A stretch of 64,000 nt of DNA from Polyporus tsugae (taxonomy: Eukaryota > Basidiomycota > Agaricomycetes > Polyporales > Polyporaceae), in contig JAHRBS010000012.1 in the NCBI GenBank assembly GCA_024305745.1, positions 2,485,001 through 2,549,000 of the forward strand. The letters run 5' to 3'. The stretch's first letter is position 1; every line of letters begins with the position of its first letter. A model generated the notes under the pieces. It was not told where the DNA came from. It searched no databases and saw nothing but the letters and a program-made list of their open reading frames with translations. A program made the position numbers and the translations under genes. Below are positions 1 to 11,863 of the stretch, piece by piece.

Positions 1-675
1 GCCATCAGAAAGCTCCATACTCGAGATGGGGTAGGGAATATGACACCTTATGTTTATACTGCCGAGTCACGTGGGAATCATCGCAGGTAAGTACTTAATG
101 TGCAACGTAAGCTGAAAATCGGGAACTTACCACGACTACTGACAACGGTCTTCAGGGTCCACGCAGCATACTGGCAGCTGCAGCGGGTAGGCGAAGGTAG
201 GCCTGACCTCTGGGAGTGTTTCCAAAACGGGACAATAACAGCCGCTGCCTTATTGTAAGGCGTGCCACGCTTTACTGACCCGCGTGGACGAGGCTTCCAT
301 GGGAAATCGGTCACGCCGATGCAAAAGGCAACTCGCGCTTGAGTCACAACCTGGGAACCTTTGTTCGTCGTACAAACTGTACGGAACGACAAAGCGCTAC
401 CAAATCTTGGCTGAGCGCTGAAGAAGCTCGCCGTACCCAAGCTGACATGAAGCACCCCGACCGGCAGCGTGATCAAGCGGCCTGTAAGCAGGGAAGCACA
501 AAGGACTGGAAGGTCTGGATTGTCACATCGAAAAGTCCTTGCAGAGGCGCGCGTCTGGGCTGTGGTTAGGTCCGCAACAGTAAGCGCATATATGTTCGCC
601 CTTCCCCGGTCACCTGTTGTTTACACCTTCCGCACTCCGCCTTCGCTCCCCGCCTGTACTTCTCCTACGCTCGAC
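1..675. other. no gene recognised
   Basis: Short open frames occur on both strands here, the longest about 130 codons on the minus strand, but none shows a recognisable domain or a convincing exon chain. The last 100 bases are probably the promoter and 5' leader of the gene that starts at 676. Confidence 0.4.
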
Positions 676-2587
676 ATGGACTCATACAGCAACTTTGACC
701 GGAGGTAAGCATTCGTTCGCCCGTTGTGAGAAAGCCTGTCGCTCACTTGCATTGGCTGCTCACAGCTTGACTCACGCCAACGCTGTTCCCCAACCCTCTC
801 CGAACTACTTTACTTGGCCGAGCACTCTCTCCTACAGCACTCAGGATCGAGGGTTAGCTAACATTCAAAATTCGTAAGCGTCTTCATTCGTAGCCGATCC
901 GGTCCCTGTCCAACCACTACTCCAGATCTGCCGTCAATATCGAAGCCACAGAGGCGTATGCGTCCTCAACCACTCAACCACCCCAGCCTATCACTGGTTC
1001 AAATCCTGCCTTTGGCGATAGCAACGGGAAACAAGAAGCGTTCCGCGTGCAACCCGTCATCCCGATCACGCAGAGCAAAAACCCTGGTGGTTGCGCAGGA
1101 TCCAGGTAAGCGTTCAATTCATTCTCCATGTTGGTAATCGTCGTGCCGACATCTATCGCCCTTGCACCAGTCCCGGCAACACGACTCTCGTCGCCACGCC
1201 ATCCTCAAACCATGGCGGATGTGTGTCGTCTACACATGCTGCCCTCGACATCTTGACGTCGGAGCGCGAAAAGCCCAAGTCTTACGAGGAGCTCTATCCA
1301 GGGTTCGATCCTGAAGAAGACGTGGAGGTGATCCCCTCCTGGATCCTCGATATATGTAAGTGGGGCAACTGCGAAGGCGTTCGGTGTAGATTAGACCGGA
1401 TGTGGTGGTGCCACATCTTCGCCTCGCACAGGGCGGAGATCTTGCCATCAGAGAATCAGCGCCCTGGCGTGCAGGTGACGTGTTTGTGGGATGGATGCGG
1501 GCGGAGCATGCAGCTGCAGAGCCTGAAGAAACACATCGAGGACGCGCATCTCTACTTGTACAGGCTCCAGTGCATCCACTGTGGGACCGAGAAACGGCGG
1601 GACTCCTATCGCGACACTCACGGCCCGGCGAGTACGTGTCCCAAGAATCCGCGCTTTCTGCAGCCCGCACCCGCTCCTCGCCCACCGCAACGTAGGAAGA
1701 AGGCGTCCGCTCAGCCAAACTCGATGCCCCCTCCGCCAGTTCCCAACCCTAACTCCCTTGTCCCTCCATCCACTCGTTCTGTACCTCTCTCCGCCAAGAA
1801 CGTTCGGTACACCCCATACCCTCAAGGTCCGATCACGGCCACCGCCCCCACAGGTAGCACCCGCCGAGCTCTGAGCGACATTCAAGTTCCCGCGCCGAGC
1901 AGCTTCCACGGTACCTCGTCTCCCGCGACCACCCCCGCGAAAACACTCGACACCTACTCACCTCAACTCGACATGCGCATGCAGTCGTTGTGGGGTTCTC
2001 TCTACCCGGGCTCCCTAGTAGCCGCGGGTACGCACATCCAGCCCCCCTGGCGTACGCCGGCGGCCATCCTGGCTCTCAATCCCCAGCGATACGAAGCCAT
2101 CCTCGCTCCTCCGGCTGCACCCTCTGCCCCGCAATGCATTTCCCCCCAGTTGCTCGACCCGCGCCAGCCCGCGAACACCTCCATCCCGCACCAGCTCACC
2201 AACACCGTCATCCCGCACCAGCCCACCAATACCTCCAAGGTCTCTCAGGGGGCCGTTCCTACTTCCCAGTCTAAGACCAGGGTCGGTGACTCCAGGACGA
2301 ACATCGGCGAACGGCACGACGGGCTCGGTGCCCGTGATGCTCCGAAACCTGCCCCTCGCCCACTCCCCCCGAAACCTGCCCGAGCGATTCAGCGTCCTGC
2401 AGAGGCCTCAGCCGCTGCGCCGAGTTTCAGAAGCTGGGATCATGTTCCCCAGGCTGCTCCCGGGCCTGCTCACCCCGTGGCAGGTACTACCGCAGTCCCC
2501 GCTTGCTCGGACAATGATTCATTTGGCATCAGCGAGAGTCTTTGGAAGATCTACGACTTTGGGGATGTGTTTAAGTGCGTTTTTTGA
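676..2587 (+). CDS. Cys/His-rich (C2H2-like) hypothetical protein
   Basis: Function unknown. I read four exons, 676-704, 766-873, 926-1105 and 1171-2587, joined by GT-AG introns of 52-65 nt that keep one frame and give about 577 residues. The N-terminal third is Ser/Thr/Pro/Gln-rich and disordered. A central zinc-finger-like block (bases about 1480-1640) has Cys-x4-Cys-x11-His-x4-His, then a second Cys-x2-Cys and a distal Cys, so it resembles a C2H2 finger followed by a partly degenerate one. The C-terminal half is a proline-rich low-complexity tail with short repeats around IPHQLTNT/IPHQPTNT. This suggests a nuclear, possibly DNA- or RNA-binding protein, by inference only. The stop at 2587 lies just before a TTG microsatellite. 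Alternatively an intron from GTGCGT at 2575 to the acceptor near 2819 would carry the repeat and add a tail ending near 3020. Confidence 0.6.
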
Positions 2588-2596
2588 TTGTCTGCC

Positions 2597-2681
<85 letters not shown>

Positions 2682-2695
2682 CGTCGTCGTCGTCG
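2597..2695. repeat. TTG/TCG trinucleotide microsatellite
   Basis: About 28 TTG units with one TTA interruption near 2628 are followed by five TCG units. The array lies immediately 3' of the stop of the Cys/His-rich gene, in its 3' UTR or last intron. Frames through it give poly-Leu, poly-Cys or poly-Asn and are not believable proteins. Confidence 0.95.
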
Positions 2696-3153
2696 TCACC
2701 CCCATCCTCGAACGTTGCGTCTCTCTGTATCACGGTGGTTGTGGTTAGAATTATGTCCTCAATTTTCTTAGATCTCCTCTCGGTTACTACGTGTGTATGT
2801 GTATGCATTTTTACTCAGGACATTAAATTTTAGTGCGCATGATCCTGTATATATCCTGTCAGCCACGATGTCTATTCCATACATCGACTCCGAATCGAGC
2901 TTGTCCCTCCCCCGCACTCACCGCTTAACCACCAAGGGACTAGCGATCGTCGTTGGACTATGTAGAGGTTTGGCAAATCATCGCATAATTTCCATGTCAG
3001 TGAATACAGTACATGCCTAGTGTTACACGGAAGAGGACGGGTCATGTGATAAGTACTAGTACAGTCGAGTCCAAGTTAGTACAGAAGTATATGCATATCC
3101 AAAGATTTCCAACCCGAGACTGAGGTCTAAGCTCGCTCCCCAACACCAACAGC

Positions 3154-6100
3154 TCACCGCGATCCCGAAGAAGCGTCTGACGCCCTCCGCTTCTCGCGCC
3201 GACGCACGCCCTTGCCTCCCGACAAGGACGAGAACCAGCCCTTCACCTTCCCGCTGAACTTCCCCCACGAACCCCGCGACGACGACGACGATGACGATGA
3301 CGACGACGGGCTCGCGAACGTGCCGCTCGAGCCCGTCACGGCAGTCGACGTCGACGCCGAACTGCCGTTGCCACTCGTGGAACTCGTCGACGCACGCGAG
3401 CGCGAATGCGAGGACGAGGATGCAGAGCTTCCATTGACACTGGGGGAACCATGGGAGCACCGACGTAAGGACGTCGATATGCTAGAAGTACTCGGCGAAA
3501 CGCTGGCTGGAGGGGGGCCCGTGAGTGTCGCCGTCAGCGACATGGTCTTCACCGCGTCCACGTCCGTGTCCGCGCCGAGGAGGGTCGAGGAGAGGGCATG
3601 GTCGTCGCACGCAGATGTCGACCACAGGCTCGGGCTCTCCGGCGTACTGGAGATGACCGACCGATCGTCAGTCTTCGAAGGCACTATAGGACGAAGAGAG
3701 CTGGAGGGCGAGCACATGGTCGCTTCCCCACTTGCGTTCAGACTCGGCACGGTATCGTCGATGGGAATGTCCTGGATGGCCATGTTCATGATCTCGAGCG
3801 CCTTAGCGATGTCGTCCGAGTCGAAGGATAAAACTTCAGACGACGCATGGGCGACTTCTAGCACTGTGGAGGGACCGGTGGAACAGGAAGCGGTCGGACC
3901 AGACACTGCATGGCTCAGAGCGTCAAGCTCTGAGTGCGAGCCGAGTTCGTGCATGTCCAGCTTACTGCCAATCGTGCGGTTGAGAGCGACTGCGCATGTC
4001 GACGACATCGACGACGTCTTGGAGGAGGGAATGGAACCAGCGAACGGTGCTTGGACGACGATGGCCGAGTGGGACTTGCGCGTGCTGAGGGGAGGTAACA
4101 CGGTGGTAGTGTTGCGAACAGGCGGGGGTTTGACAGAGGGGCAGGTCATGAAGTCGTTCTGGGAGCACGCCACCGGCCATCCCATAACCTGGAGAATGTC
4201 CGCTGTCGGCTCCCAGTCGCGGGAGACCTTGTACATGCTGGTTGTAGACATGGAGGGTTGCAAGTGAATCTCGGGGGAAATCCAGTCAAAGAAAGGGTAG
4301 GGTGACTCGTTATCGGTATATGGTTTGCCAAAGGTGACAGATCGGGCATGTGAGCTCTGGGGACGATAGCGTTAGCGATGGGTATCAGGCAGCACTCAGG
4401 AGTCAACGTACTGGTTCAAAGTGATCGAATATAATCGGAGTCGGAGGCTGAGACTTGACCAGGACATTGTCCCAGTCGCTGCGAGGCCCGTCAGACGTGG
4501 TTCGCAAGGACATCAAGACGGACTTACATTGAACGGAACCATGCATGTGCTTTTATTTTCTCCCAACTCGGACGCTTGCTGGGGTCCTTATCCAATATCT
4601 TCACAAACAGAAGTCAACAACGCCAACGCTGATGGATCAATTGAGAACGACGCACCATGTGGAGGAGGTCAGCAGCCTCCTCGCTCACATCATCGCCGAC
4701 CTCCAAATCCGCGCGAAGGGTACGAACAATCAAGTGTTCAGGTATGTCGTCGTTCTTCATCCCGAATGGCAGCTTACACATCGTAATCCTCAGGATTAGT
4801 GATCTCCAAATACACTACGATAGACGCACCTTGCCGTGCAGCAACTCGTACAGAATCACGCCGAACGAGAAAATATCCGCCTCATAGGAGTACCGCCCGT
4901 CCGAGTCCACGCCATACACCTCCGGCGCGATGTACCGCGGGGTGCCGCAGATCTTCTTTGCCTCGTCCTTGGCCCACGGTGTCTGCTCATGGCCTGGACG
5001 GTCCTCGGGGAGCATCCACGCTCGCACCCCAGCCTCGCGCCACGGTTGTTCAGCGGTCGAGCGTCCGAAAGTGCGGCACAGGCCGAAATCACCGAGAACG
5101 ACGTCGTGGCGGGAGTTGAGGAACAAGTTGTCGGGCTTGATGTCACGGTGGAGAATGCGGCGCTTGTGGAGTGCTTCGATCGATATGGCCTGGATTATAC
5201 TGTGAGTGGCCAGATGGGCGACAAGGGCAAAAATTCAAAGACATACGATCTGGGCGACGTACTGGCACGCCTCTTCTTCCTCGTACTTCCCCACCTCGCG
5301 CATCTCAGATCTCAAGTCACCGTACGCATATAAGTCCTGCCGCTAAAATGAGAATCACGCATTCAGCAATGGTAACAACAGACTCGGACTCACCGTCAGG
5401 ATGTAGAAGTACTTGTCGTCCTGGAACGTCCCTTGCAGGTTCACGAACCGCGGATCGCCCGCCACAACCCTGAGCGCAAACTGCTCCGCGAAGAGGTTCC
5501 CGTAGTACCCGTTTCTGGTCGCGCTCTTCGGCACCGCCTTGAGCGCGTAGAACACCATCTTCGCGCGGTGCTTCACAAGGTAGACGTCGCCCTGCGCGCC
5601 CTTGCCGAGAAGGCACAGGACGAGGAACTGGTCCATGCTCAGCTTCTCGGGCTCCGAACTGGAGCTTGAGGACGAATCTCCATCGCTGTCGTCGTCTTCG
5701 AGGTCGTCCTGGAACAGACCAGTCCAGCTGACCAGCTCGGGGGGCAGCTGGCCCGCAGGCTTGACAGGCGGGGGTGGGGGCGGAGGAAGGCTGGAGATCA
5801 ACCTGCGTCTCTGCTCTGGGGAGAGCGGCTTGGGCTTGGGCTCGGGCTTGGGTTCCTCTGGCTGGATGCGTCTGCGAGCCTTGAAGGGCGGTACGGTGAG
5901 CTTGGACTCGTCGACGAGCTGGGTCTGGACTTGGAATTCGATGGGCGTGGTGGAACGGTGTGCGATACCGATGGCGTCGACGACGGGGAAGTGTTGGACG
6001 TCGCGCATGATCTACAATCTCCTTCATGGGCATCTCCCATTCCCGACGAAAGCCGGAGTTGACGCACCAGGTTGCCAAAGCTGTCTTCGTCCATGTATAC

Positions 6101-6229
6101 ATGCATGTCCTCGAGTGGGGGGATGACTGCGATCTTTGGCACAGAGTCGACGTCGATCGAGTCCGTCTTGGATTTGGGCTTGCAGAAAAGGCCGAAGAGA
6201 GGCTTGAAAGAAAAGGAGAGGCGCTTCAT
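3154..6229 (-). CDS. Ser/Thr protein kinase A (AGC-like), paralogue of kinase B
   Basis: A multi-exon protein kinase read from the ATG at 6229 to the stop at 3154. The N-terminus is a proline/basic linker with an acidic Ser stretch before the catalytic domain. Visible kinase landmarks are a glycine loop GKGAQGDVYLV, catalytic lysine in YALKAVPK, an alpha-C glutamate in NLFAEQFAL, HRDIKPDN, DFG within LGDFGLC, an AGC-like CGTPRYIAPE, and a late RPSWEKIKAHAWF helix. After the catalytic domain comes a long Ser/Thr/Asp-rich tail ending in a basic RRREKRRASDA motif. The gene at 20011-23098 has the same layout, the same activation-segment insert (FGRS..EQPW) and the same RREKRRA tail, so the two are paralogues. 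Substrates are unknown. The protein lacks C1, PH or C2 domains, so a named AGC subfamily cannot be given. Exons are separated by short introns at about 5.3, 5.2, 4.8, 4.6 and 4.4 kb. Confidence 0.85.
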
Positions 6230-6782
6230 GGCTTGCTGTATCTTGACCTAGGACCAATTGCCTGGTGGCCGTAGAGAGAAAAGAGAATGATGAAGGATCC
6301 CGACCTCCAGGTTCGGATGTATACCTGGGGAGGCTGACGTCGATCACTGGGCTGACCACTGCTGAGCCGAATTCGGATCGGTTCCTTGGACCCGAAAGAC
6401 TTGCGAAACTGAGCCATATCAACGAGTCAAGCGGCTTGCAGGAGTCATCAGCAGTGGAAGCATAGGGTTGCATACGAGCATATGTCAGAGAGTGAGGAAG
6501 AGAAGGATGTATGCTTTGAACTAGACTCACAATGACGAAGGTTGTCCGTGTGAAAGATGTCGAGTGATATGCAGAGAGAGGGTCACGACGTCATATCTGG
6601 GTCGAGCTGTCCCTGGGGCTGGTAAATACAAGATGAATTGCTCATCTAGAACATAATATACACCAATAGCATCCTGAAACAATTCGATCAACAGGCACGA
6701 GGACAAGCAGGCATAGAAACATACTCAATATCGTCGTAGGTATCATCGTCCTGAATCTCGCTCATAGCATATCATAGACCGT
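6230..6782. other. intergenic, no gene
   Basis: This stretch holds the upstream region of kinase A and the 3' flank of the prenylcysteine oxidase gene. No supported gene was found. Confidence 0.5.
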
Positions 6783-8798
6783 TCAGCAATCCCACCCGTA
6801 CACGAAGTCCTCATTTCGCCTCTCCGCCACAGGCTCGCCGGCCTCGGCGACGAATGTCTTGCATAAGCCCGCGTCGAACTGCTCCTTCATGAGCAGCTCC
6901 ACAACGTTGCGCGCCGCGATCGTCTCCGTCTCCATAGTCGAGATCAACCTGTGAAAAGCATCAGCGTCTCAATCCGCGGACAACGAAAAGAGCAGCACGT
7001 ACGGCTCGAAAGCGTTCACATAATACAAGCCATCCATCAACTTCACAGGCGGGAACTCCGTCGTGGGCGGGAGGTGCGGGTACGCGTCCCACTCCTTCCG
7101 CAGCACCCACCCTACCTTGCCTTCGAACATCGCACCGAGCCACTCGTCCGTCAGCCGCTCCTTAGAGAAGATCTTCACGACCCACTCCTCCTCGCCGGCC
7201 GCCGTCAACCGCTTCTCGCCCTCTTTCGTGAGCACATGCCCGTGGTACGTGAGCGAGTTGAACTCTGGCTCGGCGCGACCCCGCTGCCGGACGCCGTCGT
7301 GTGTCGTGAGGAGCGTTGCGGGCGCCTTCGAGCCTTCCGGGAGGTTGAAGTACGTTGCGTTGGGCATGCGAGCGGACGTGCTGAGGAGCGTGACATGCAG
7401 GCGCACGTACGGCTGCGGCGGGACAGAGGCGAGCGACGAGGGCTCGGTGGTCATTTTGATGCCGGTTTGGTGGTAGGGCGCGGCGAGGATCACCGCGCGG
7501 TAGAGCCGGGCATGGTCGGAGGCGGTGGTTTGGACAATGAAGGGGACGTTCTGGGAGAGCTTCGTGATGGATTTTACCTACATGCAGAGATATTTCAGTC
7601 TTGTGTTGAGATGAGGCGGAAAAGGATACACTGACCGTAGTGTTCAGGAAAACCTGTGCGCCAGACGTGGCGATGAACTTCTCGAACACCTGCCAGTTGC
7701 CACCCTTCACGCTCGCCGCACCGTTTGCTGCGAGAGAGCACATGCCCTCGAGCGCATGGATCTTGTCAACATCCTGCACAACAAACGCGTGTTAATGGCA
7801 GCTGAGCGACAGGCGGAAGAAGTGCGCGTGCCTGGCCGTAGTTCACGCGAGTTGCTGCCTCGACGAGCTCTCGGGAGAAACGTCTGTCAATGCCTTGCAA
7901 GTCAAGATATTCCGATGTGGTTTGAGCAGTGTGGTCCGTCCATTCCAGGTCATTCACGATCGCGGTGATGTTCGACCATCGAGGCGGCGAGGGCTCGTAC
8001 AAAGTTAGGAACTTGTCAACCATAGACTTGACGCTAGACGTAGCGACAAGCTTAGAAGACTGTCCTATGAGCGCGAGGACAATGCACTCACAGAGCCTGG
8101 GTCTTCGTTGGTGCCTGGTAACCGTACCTCCACAGAATCTTGATCTTGTCAAGCCAGTTGGTGTAGAAGCCACCCCCTCCTGTCTGAACGGAGATGAAAT
8201 TGGTTATATGCGGCATAAAAGCGGTGGTTATATACCGTGAGGAGGAACTCATGGCCGTCCCAGATGCCCATAACTCCTTCATCGTCATCGCCATCGAACT
8301 TGACGCGTTCGAGACCGAACTCGTCCACCGCACGCCACATGTTCTTGTTCGCCTTGACGAAGATAGACGCGCCGAGTTCGTGGGGTTCGAGCGACGGGTC
8401 ATCGTAGGGGTACACGGTCGTGCTGCCTGTCACATGGATAGTTTCGTGAGCAGACTGTCCAGAGTGGACCAGAAGGCAGTGGAAGGATGGTGGTAGGTGG
8501 CGGGACGACTGTACTCACGACCGCCAATATACGCGTTCTTGTCATACACGTCCACCTCTACGTCCAACCCATACCTCTCCTTGGCCTTCGAAATCCAAAA
8601 CGCAGCAGAGGACCCTGCCGCGCCGGCACCAATGATTGCAATGCGGTTGGGGATGGTCTGCGGTTCTGGGACGTCGTTGGCTATGAGCGGCACCTGGGAG
8701 GGAGCGCTGGAGAAGAATGGGAGTTTAAAAGGGAGCTGGAACGCGTATGCCGGGAAGAAGGCGGCAGTCGTGACAAGGAACACCACGGGGGACTTCAT
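6783..8798 (-). CDS. prenylcysteine oxidase / lyase (PCYOX1-like)
   Basis: FAD-dependent thioether oxidase that, in the known family, releases free cysteine and an isoprenoid aldehyde from prenylcysteines left after turnover of farnesylated or geranylgeranylated proteins; it acts in the endomembrane/lysosomal lumen. The start at 8798 gives a hydrophobic signal peptide (MKSPVVFLVTTAAFFPAYA). This is followed by the dinucleotide-binding IIGAGAAGSSAAFW and an acidic ending to the second beta strand (VDVYDKN). Further family-like segments follow in later exons: the HELGASIFVKANKN region, GGGFYTNWLDKIKILWRYGY, and a C-terminal block ending DFVYGWDC before the stop at 6783. Introns lie near 8.5, 8.2, 8.05, 7.78, 7.6 and 6.96 kb. 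The gene is divergent from the NOPCHAP1-like gene with 362 bp between starts. No frame breaks were seen. Confidence 0.85.
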
Positions 8799-9160
8799 CG
8801 TCCGAGGATGGATACGTAACAGAGTCGGATGCTGGCATCGTGTCAGGCTCTGGCTACAAAGTTCATACGGCGAATTAAACTGACCTATGGCAAGTGCGCT
8901 GGGCTCCCTTCTGGTGATAATAGTAGCCTTCAAAAACACAAGATGAAGCGGATGAGAGGGAGAGGGAGAGAGTGCGGTCCCCGACGCGTGGTTGCCGACA
9001 AGCCACGACGAGTCCAGACCATCAACTTCCGGAAGTATTTAATTGGCGGAGCGCCCATATTTGGCACGGGCGCTCCGGTCCTGTTCCACCACCACTACCA
9101 CCGCGCTATTCCTTCAGGCTCACTACCTTCGTATCTGTGTACTAGGGTAACTCCGACAAG
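8799..9160. promoter_or_regulatory. divergent promoter with two palindromes
   Basis: The region lies between two divergent start codons. It contains a perfect 12-bp palindrome ACTTCCGGAAGT at 9025-9036 and an inverted repeat with 10-bp arms, CGGAGCGCCC at 9047-9056 and its exact reverse complement at 9068-9077, separated by 11 nt. An inverted CCAAT (ATTGG) sits at 9042-9046 between them. The outer CGG and CCG of the repeat resemble half-sites used by Zn2Cys6 activators. That role is inference; the symmetry is directly visible. Confidence 0.55.
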
Positions 9161-10937
9161 ATGTCTCTCGTAAAAACCGCACAAGAACGCGGGAACAAGG
9201 GGAAACAGCGTGCCTCAGAGGTGTTGGAAGTGGAGGACGAGGAACAGCGACATGATCGCATGCGTGAGTTTTTTGAGCGATTCCTCGAGGTCACAACAAA
9301 AAACAAACCACAGTTCAGACGATCTTCTGTCCAAAATCAATGCATCCCCTCCCTCTATCTCCTCAGAGCCACCTCGGCCGTTTGACTTTGGAGATCGGAG
9401 CACGTTCCCAGTTGCCCCACCGTTAGGATGTGCGTCCAAACTCACCTCTCTGCAGATGAGAAGCGGACCTTGAGATTCCACCATTAACTGCTCTTCAGTG
9501 TTATCACGCGTGCAGGCGTTCCTACCTGAACTCGCAGCATCCAACGCGCACCTGCTTCGCCGCGCGAAGGAAGATCCCAATGGCGTAGACATTGAGAATG
9601 TCGGCGACGATCAAGCCCAATATATCGAAATGGTGCGTATTCTAGCTATTTCAAATGTATGCTACCTGCTCGCATCCAACGACGACTATGGACATGGTAC
9701 GGCGAATGCTAGTGCCCGTTCTGTTGTGCGATACGCTCTCCCTCTGCGCGCATTTTGTCACAGCGTCTGTTTGTTTGATGCCCTCCCGGTCTGTCGCATC
9801 ATGTAGCCGTCGGCTTGACTCCTGGCGGCGAACTGAGACTGGTCAGTTGTGCGAGACCACACAATCGCAGATGGACCAGAGACCATAAGCGCTCATGTTG
9901 ATGGTTAGTCCATGGTGCCAAGTCTCTTCGATGGGATCGTCCGACCGCCGGTCCGCATCGTCTGTTTTACGATCGCGCTTTCATACACCATCTTTGTCAG
10001 GCGGAAGTTCGGCAAGTCAGGCGCATCGAACTGGCGAGGGATCCCGTCAGGCGGCTCGCGCACGCCAGCCGGCTCTGCATCGGCGACCCTCGTAATCCTC
10101 GAGCGACGAGCAGCCTTTTGTTCAGCAGAAACGGACATATCTTCAGCGAACGGCCGCTTGCGGTCTGCTAGAATTTATGCTCGACGATATTCTTTGCACA
10201 AGGGATAATAATGCCCAAGAAGTCTCAAGGCGGGGGACTCGTGGATCCGGTTCCATGCAGCCTTGGCGAGGTTCGTACCCTCCCCATCCTTACCGGCCGT
10301 AGTGCAAACCCGCTGCTGCGCATCAGTTCGCCGAGAACTCGTGGGCGGCACGCACAACTGCCGACGAGGAGTCCCACCGGTTTCAGAGTCAGCGTTCCCC
10401 ATGTCATGTCCGGCGTGGAACCCTCCCGAGCAGCTATAAGTATCCGCGCTTCCCGAACGAAATGCGCCCGCTCTCTCTCCTCATCCCCGTTCCTTCTGTT
10501 CATCTTTTTTCTTCTTGACGTCTCACCTCCACTCATCTGTCTTCCAGAACCTCGGACTGGGAGTATTCGAGAGCCGCGGGCAAGTCCCCTCGAACATCCC
10601 CGTCGCCGATGTGGACCTCGACCTCGATCGCGGCGGCGACGATGTCGAGATGGACAGCGCCTCCGACTCGGACTCCTCGTCAGATGCATCGCAATCAGCG
10701 TCAGACTCGCAGTCGAGCGACAGCACCTCCGACAGCGACTCCGACGCTGCCCCCATCCCCTCCTCGATTACCCAGACCGGGACTCGTAGCCAAACCCGGC
10801 CAGCCCGCGCGATCAAGCCCCTGCCTGCGCGTGCGCAAGGTCGGAGGCAACAACAGCAACCCATCACGCCCAACACAAAACCAGAGATAGTCGTGCTGTC
10901 CGAGAGCAACGACGCCGATCGCAGTACGAACCCTTGA
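9161..10937 (+). CDS. NOPCHAP1-like protein (DUF4598), box C/D snoRNP assembly factor
   Basis: In the human family NOPCHAP1 bridges NOP58 to the R2TP/RUVBL chaperone during box C/D snoRNP assembly. The match is the short helical core: LLSRVQAFLPELAASNAHLL, then IENVGDDQAQYIEM, then NLGLGVFE in the next exon. Exon 1 is 9161-9263. Introns begin with GTGAGT at 9264 and with GTGCGT near 9429, the latter giving APPLG-LLSRV in frame, followed by a very long intron 9633-10547. The last exon encodes an acidic Ser/Asp-rich tail and stops at 10937. The exons on either side of the long intron join inside the conserved core (IEM-NLGLG), which supports the splice. The family call rests on this motif alone. 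Confidence 0.7.
9633..10547. other. 915-nt intron with possible insertion
   Basis: Other introns in the window are mostly 50-65 nt, but this one is 915 nt. Its ends look normal (GTGCGT donor, pyrimidine-rich stretch then CTTCCAG). The middle holds two adjacent minus-strand open frames, 10402-10175 and 10138-9905, of about 75 codons each with no recognised domain. They could be remnants of inserted DNA or a nested gene. No terminal inverted repeats or target duplication were identified by eye. Confidence 0.5.
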
Positions 10938-11863
10938 CTCGCAACCTGTGTTCAGGTCGGTGTGAGTTTGGGCTCCGGGATTCGGAGGTGCGTCGGTGCC
11001 TCAGGCCTCGTCCCATAGGTGCTATGTACGCCGATATTGGCCCACCGATACTTGCGATAAAATATTTTGATGTTCGTCGGGTTCCATTCCTGGCCATGTC
11101 CATCTCGTTCCTTGGGGACGAACGTCCCCCGACGTCTCGATCGAGCGCGATCTTCCCACATCGACTATTTGAGGACCTGAGGTATGCCTATCATCGTCGT
11201 ATATTCGTGGTGAGTATCCAGCTGGTATCTAATGATACAATGCGTATGCGTGTGCGTGCATGATGTGTACGATCCATGGCAGGCCGATAAACAACAGCGA
11301 TAAGTGATATAGTGTACACTGTATTCGGAGAAAGCAGAAACATCCAAGAAAAAAAAAAACGACCGCGGCGCGACAGCGTTCGGTGCTTGTAGGCTACAGA
11401 ATAGTAATGCGCCACCCCATACACAGCAGATATCCCAGATATACACTTGAGCGGGAGCGCCGCGATAACGTACCGCACCCGAGCGCGTAAAGAAGGGCGA
11501 GGCATGGGGGACGCTCGACGCCGCCCGTGCCGTCCCAGTAAAGATATATCCCGCCACAAACAGCGCGAGAAAACAAAACGGAATATTGAACGAGCAAAGA
11601 GTCTAGGGGGACCGGATCCGGAACCATGATACATCGAGAGAGCAGACAAAGAGCGGAAGAATAGTGAGGTTGTGTTGTTGTGGTGGTGGTGGTGGTGGTG
11701 GGGGACGACGCTCAAACCGTCGTTCGGTGCCTGGGGGTTGACACCAGACAGACGGCGTCGTCCGAGTCGTGGTTCTTGTTCTATGTGTGCGTCCAGGAAA
11801 CGCTGTAATGCCACGCGCGACAGGCTCAACCCAATCGCCGCGCTCAGAAAAGACCGGGCAGGT
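10938..11863. other. convergent 3' flanks, no gene; GGT microsatellite
   Basis: The region lies between the 3' ends of the NOPCHAP1-like gene and ferric reductase 1. It contains a run of about a dozen A at 11348-11360 and a TGG tract at 11680-11701. No gene is supported. Confidence 0.5.

Noticed and set aside
2551..2833. Poly-Leu, poly-Cys and poly-Asn open frames
   Set aside because: They are produced by the TTG/TCG microsatellite and have no flanking protein-like sequence.
3212..4267. Plus-strand frame of 351 codons
   Set aside because: It is antisense to the Ser/Asp-rich tail of kinase A; the minus-strand reading continues the kinase and carries the motif shared with kinase B.
6610..6764. 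Micro-ORF starting MSEIQDDDTYDDIE
   Set aside because: An ATG at 6764 on the minus strand with a possible intron gives only about 22 residues and lies 19 bp past the stop of the prenylcysteine oxidase gene, so it is probably in its 3' UTR.
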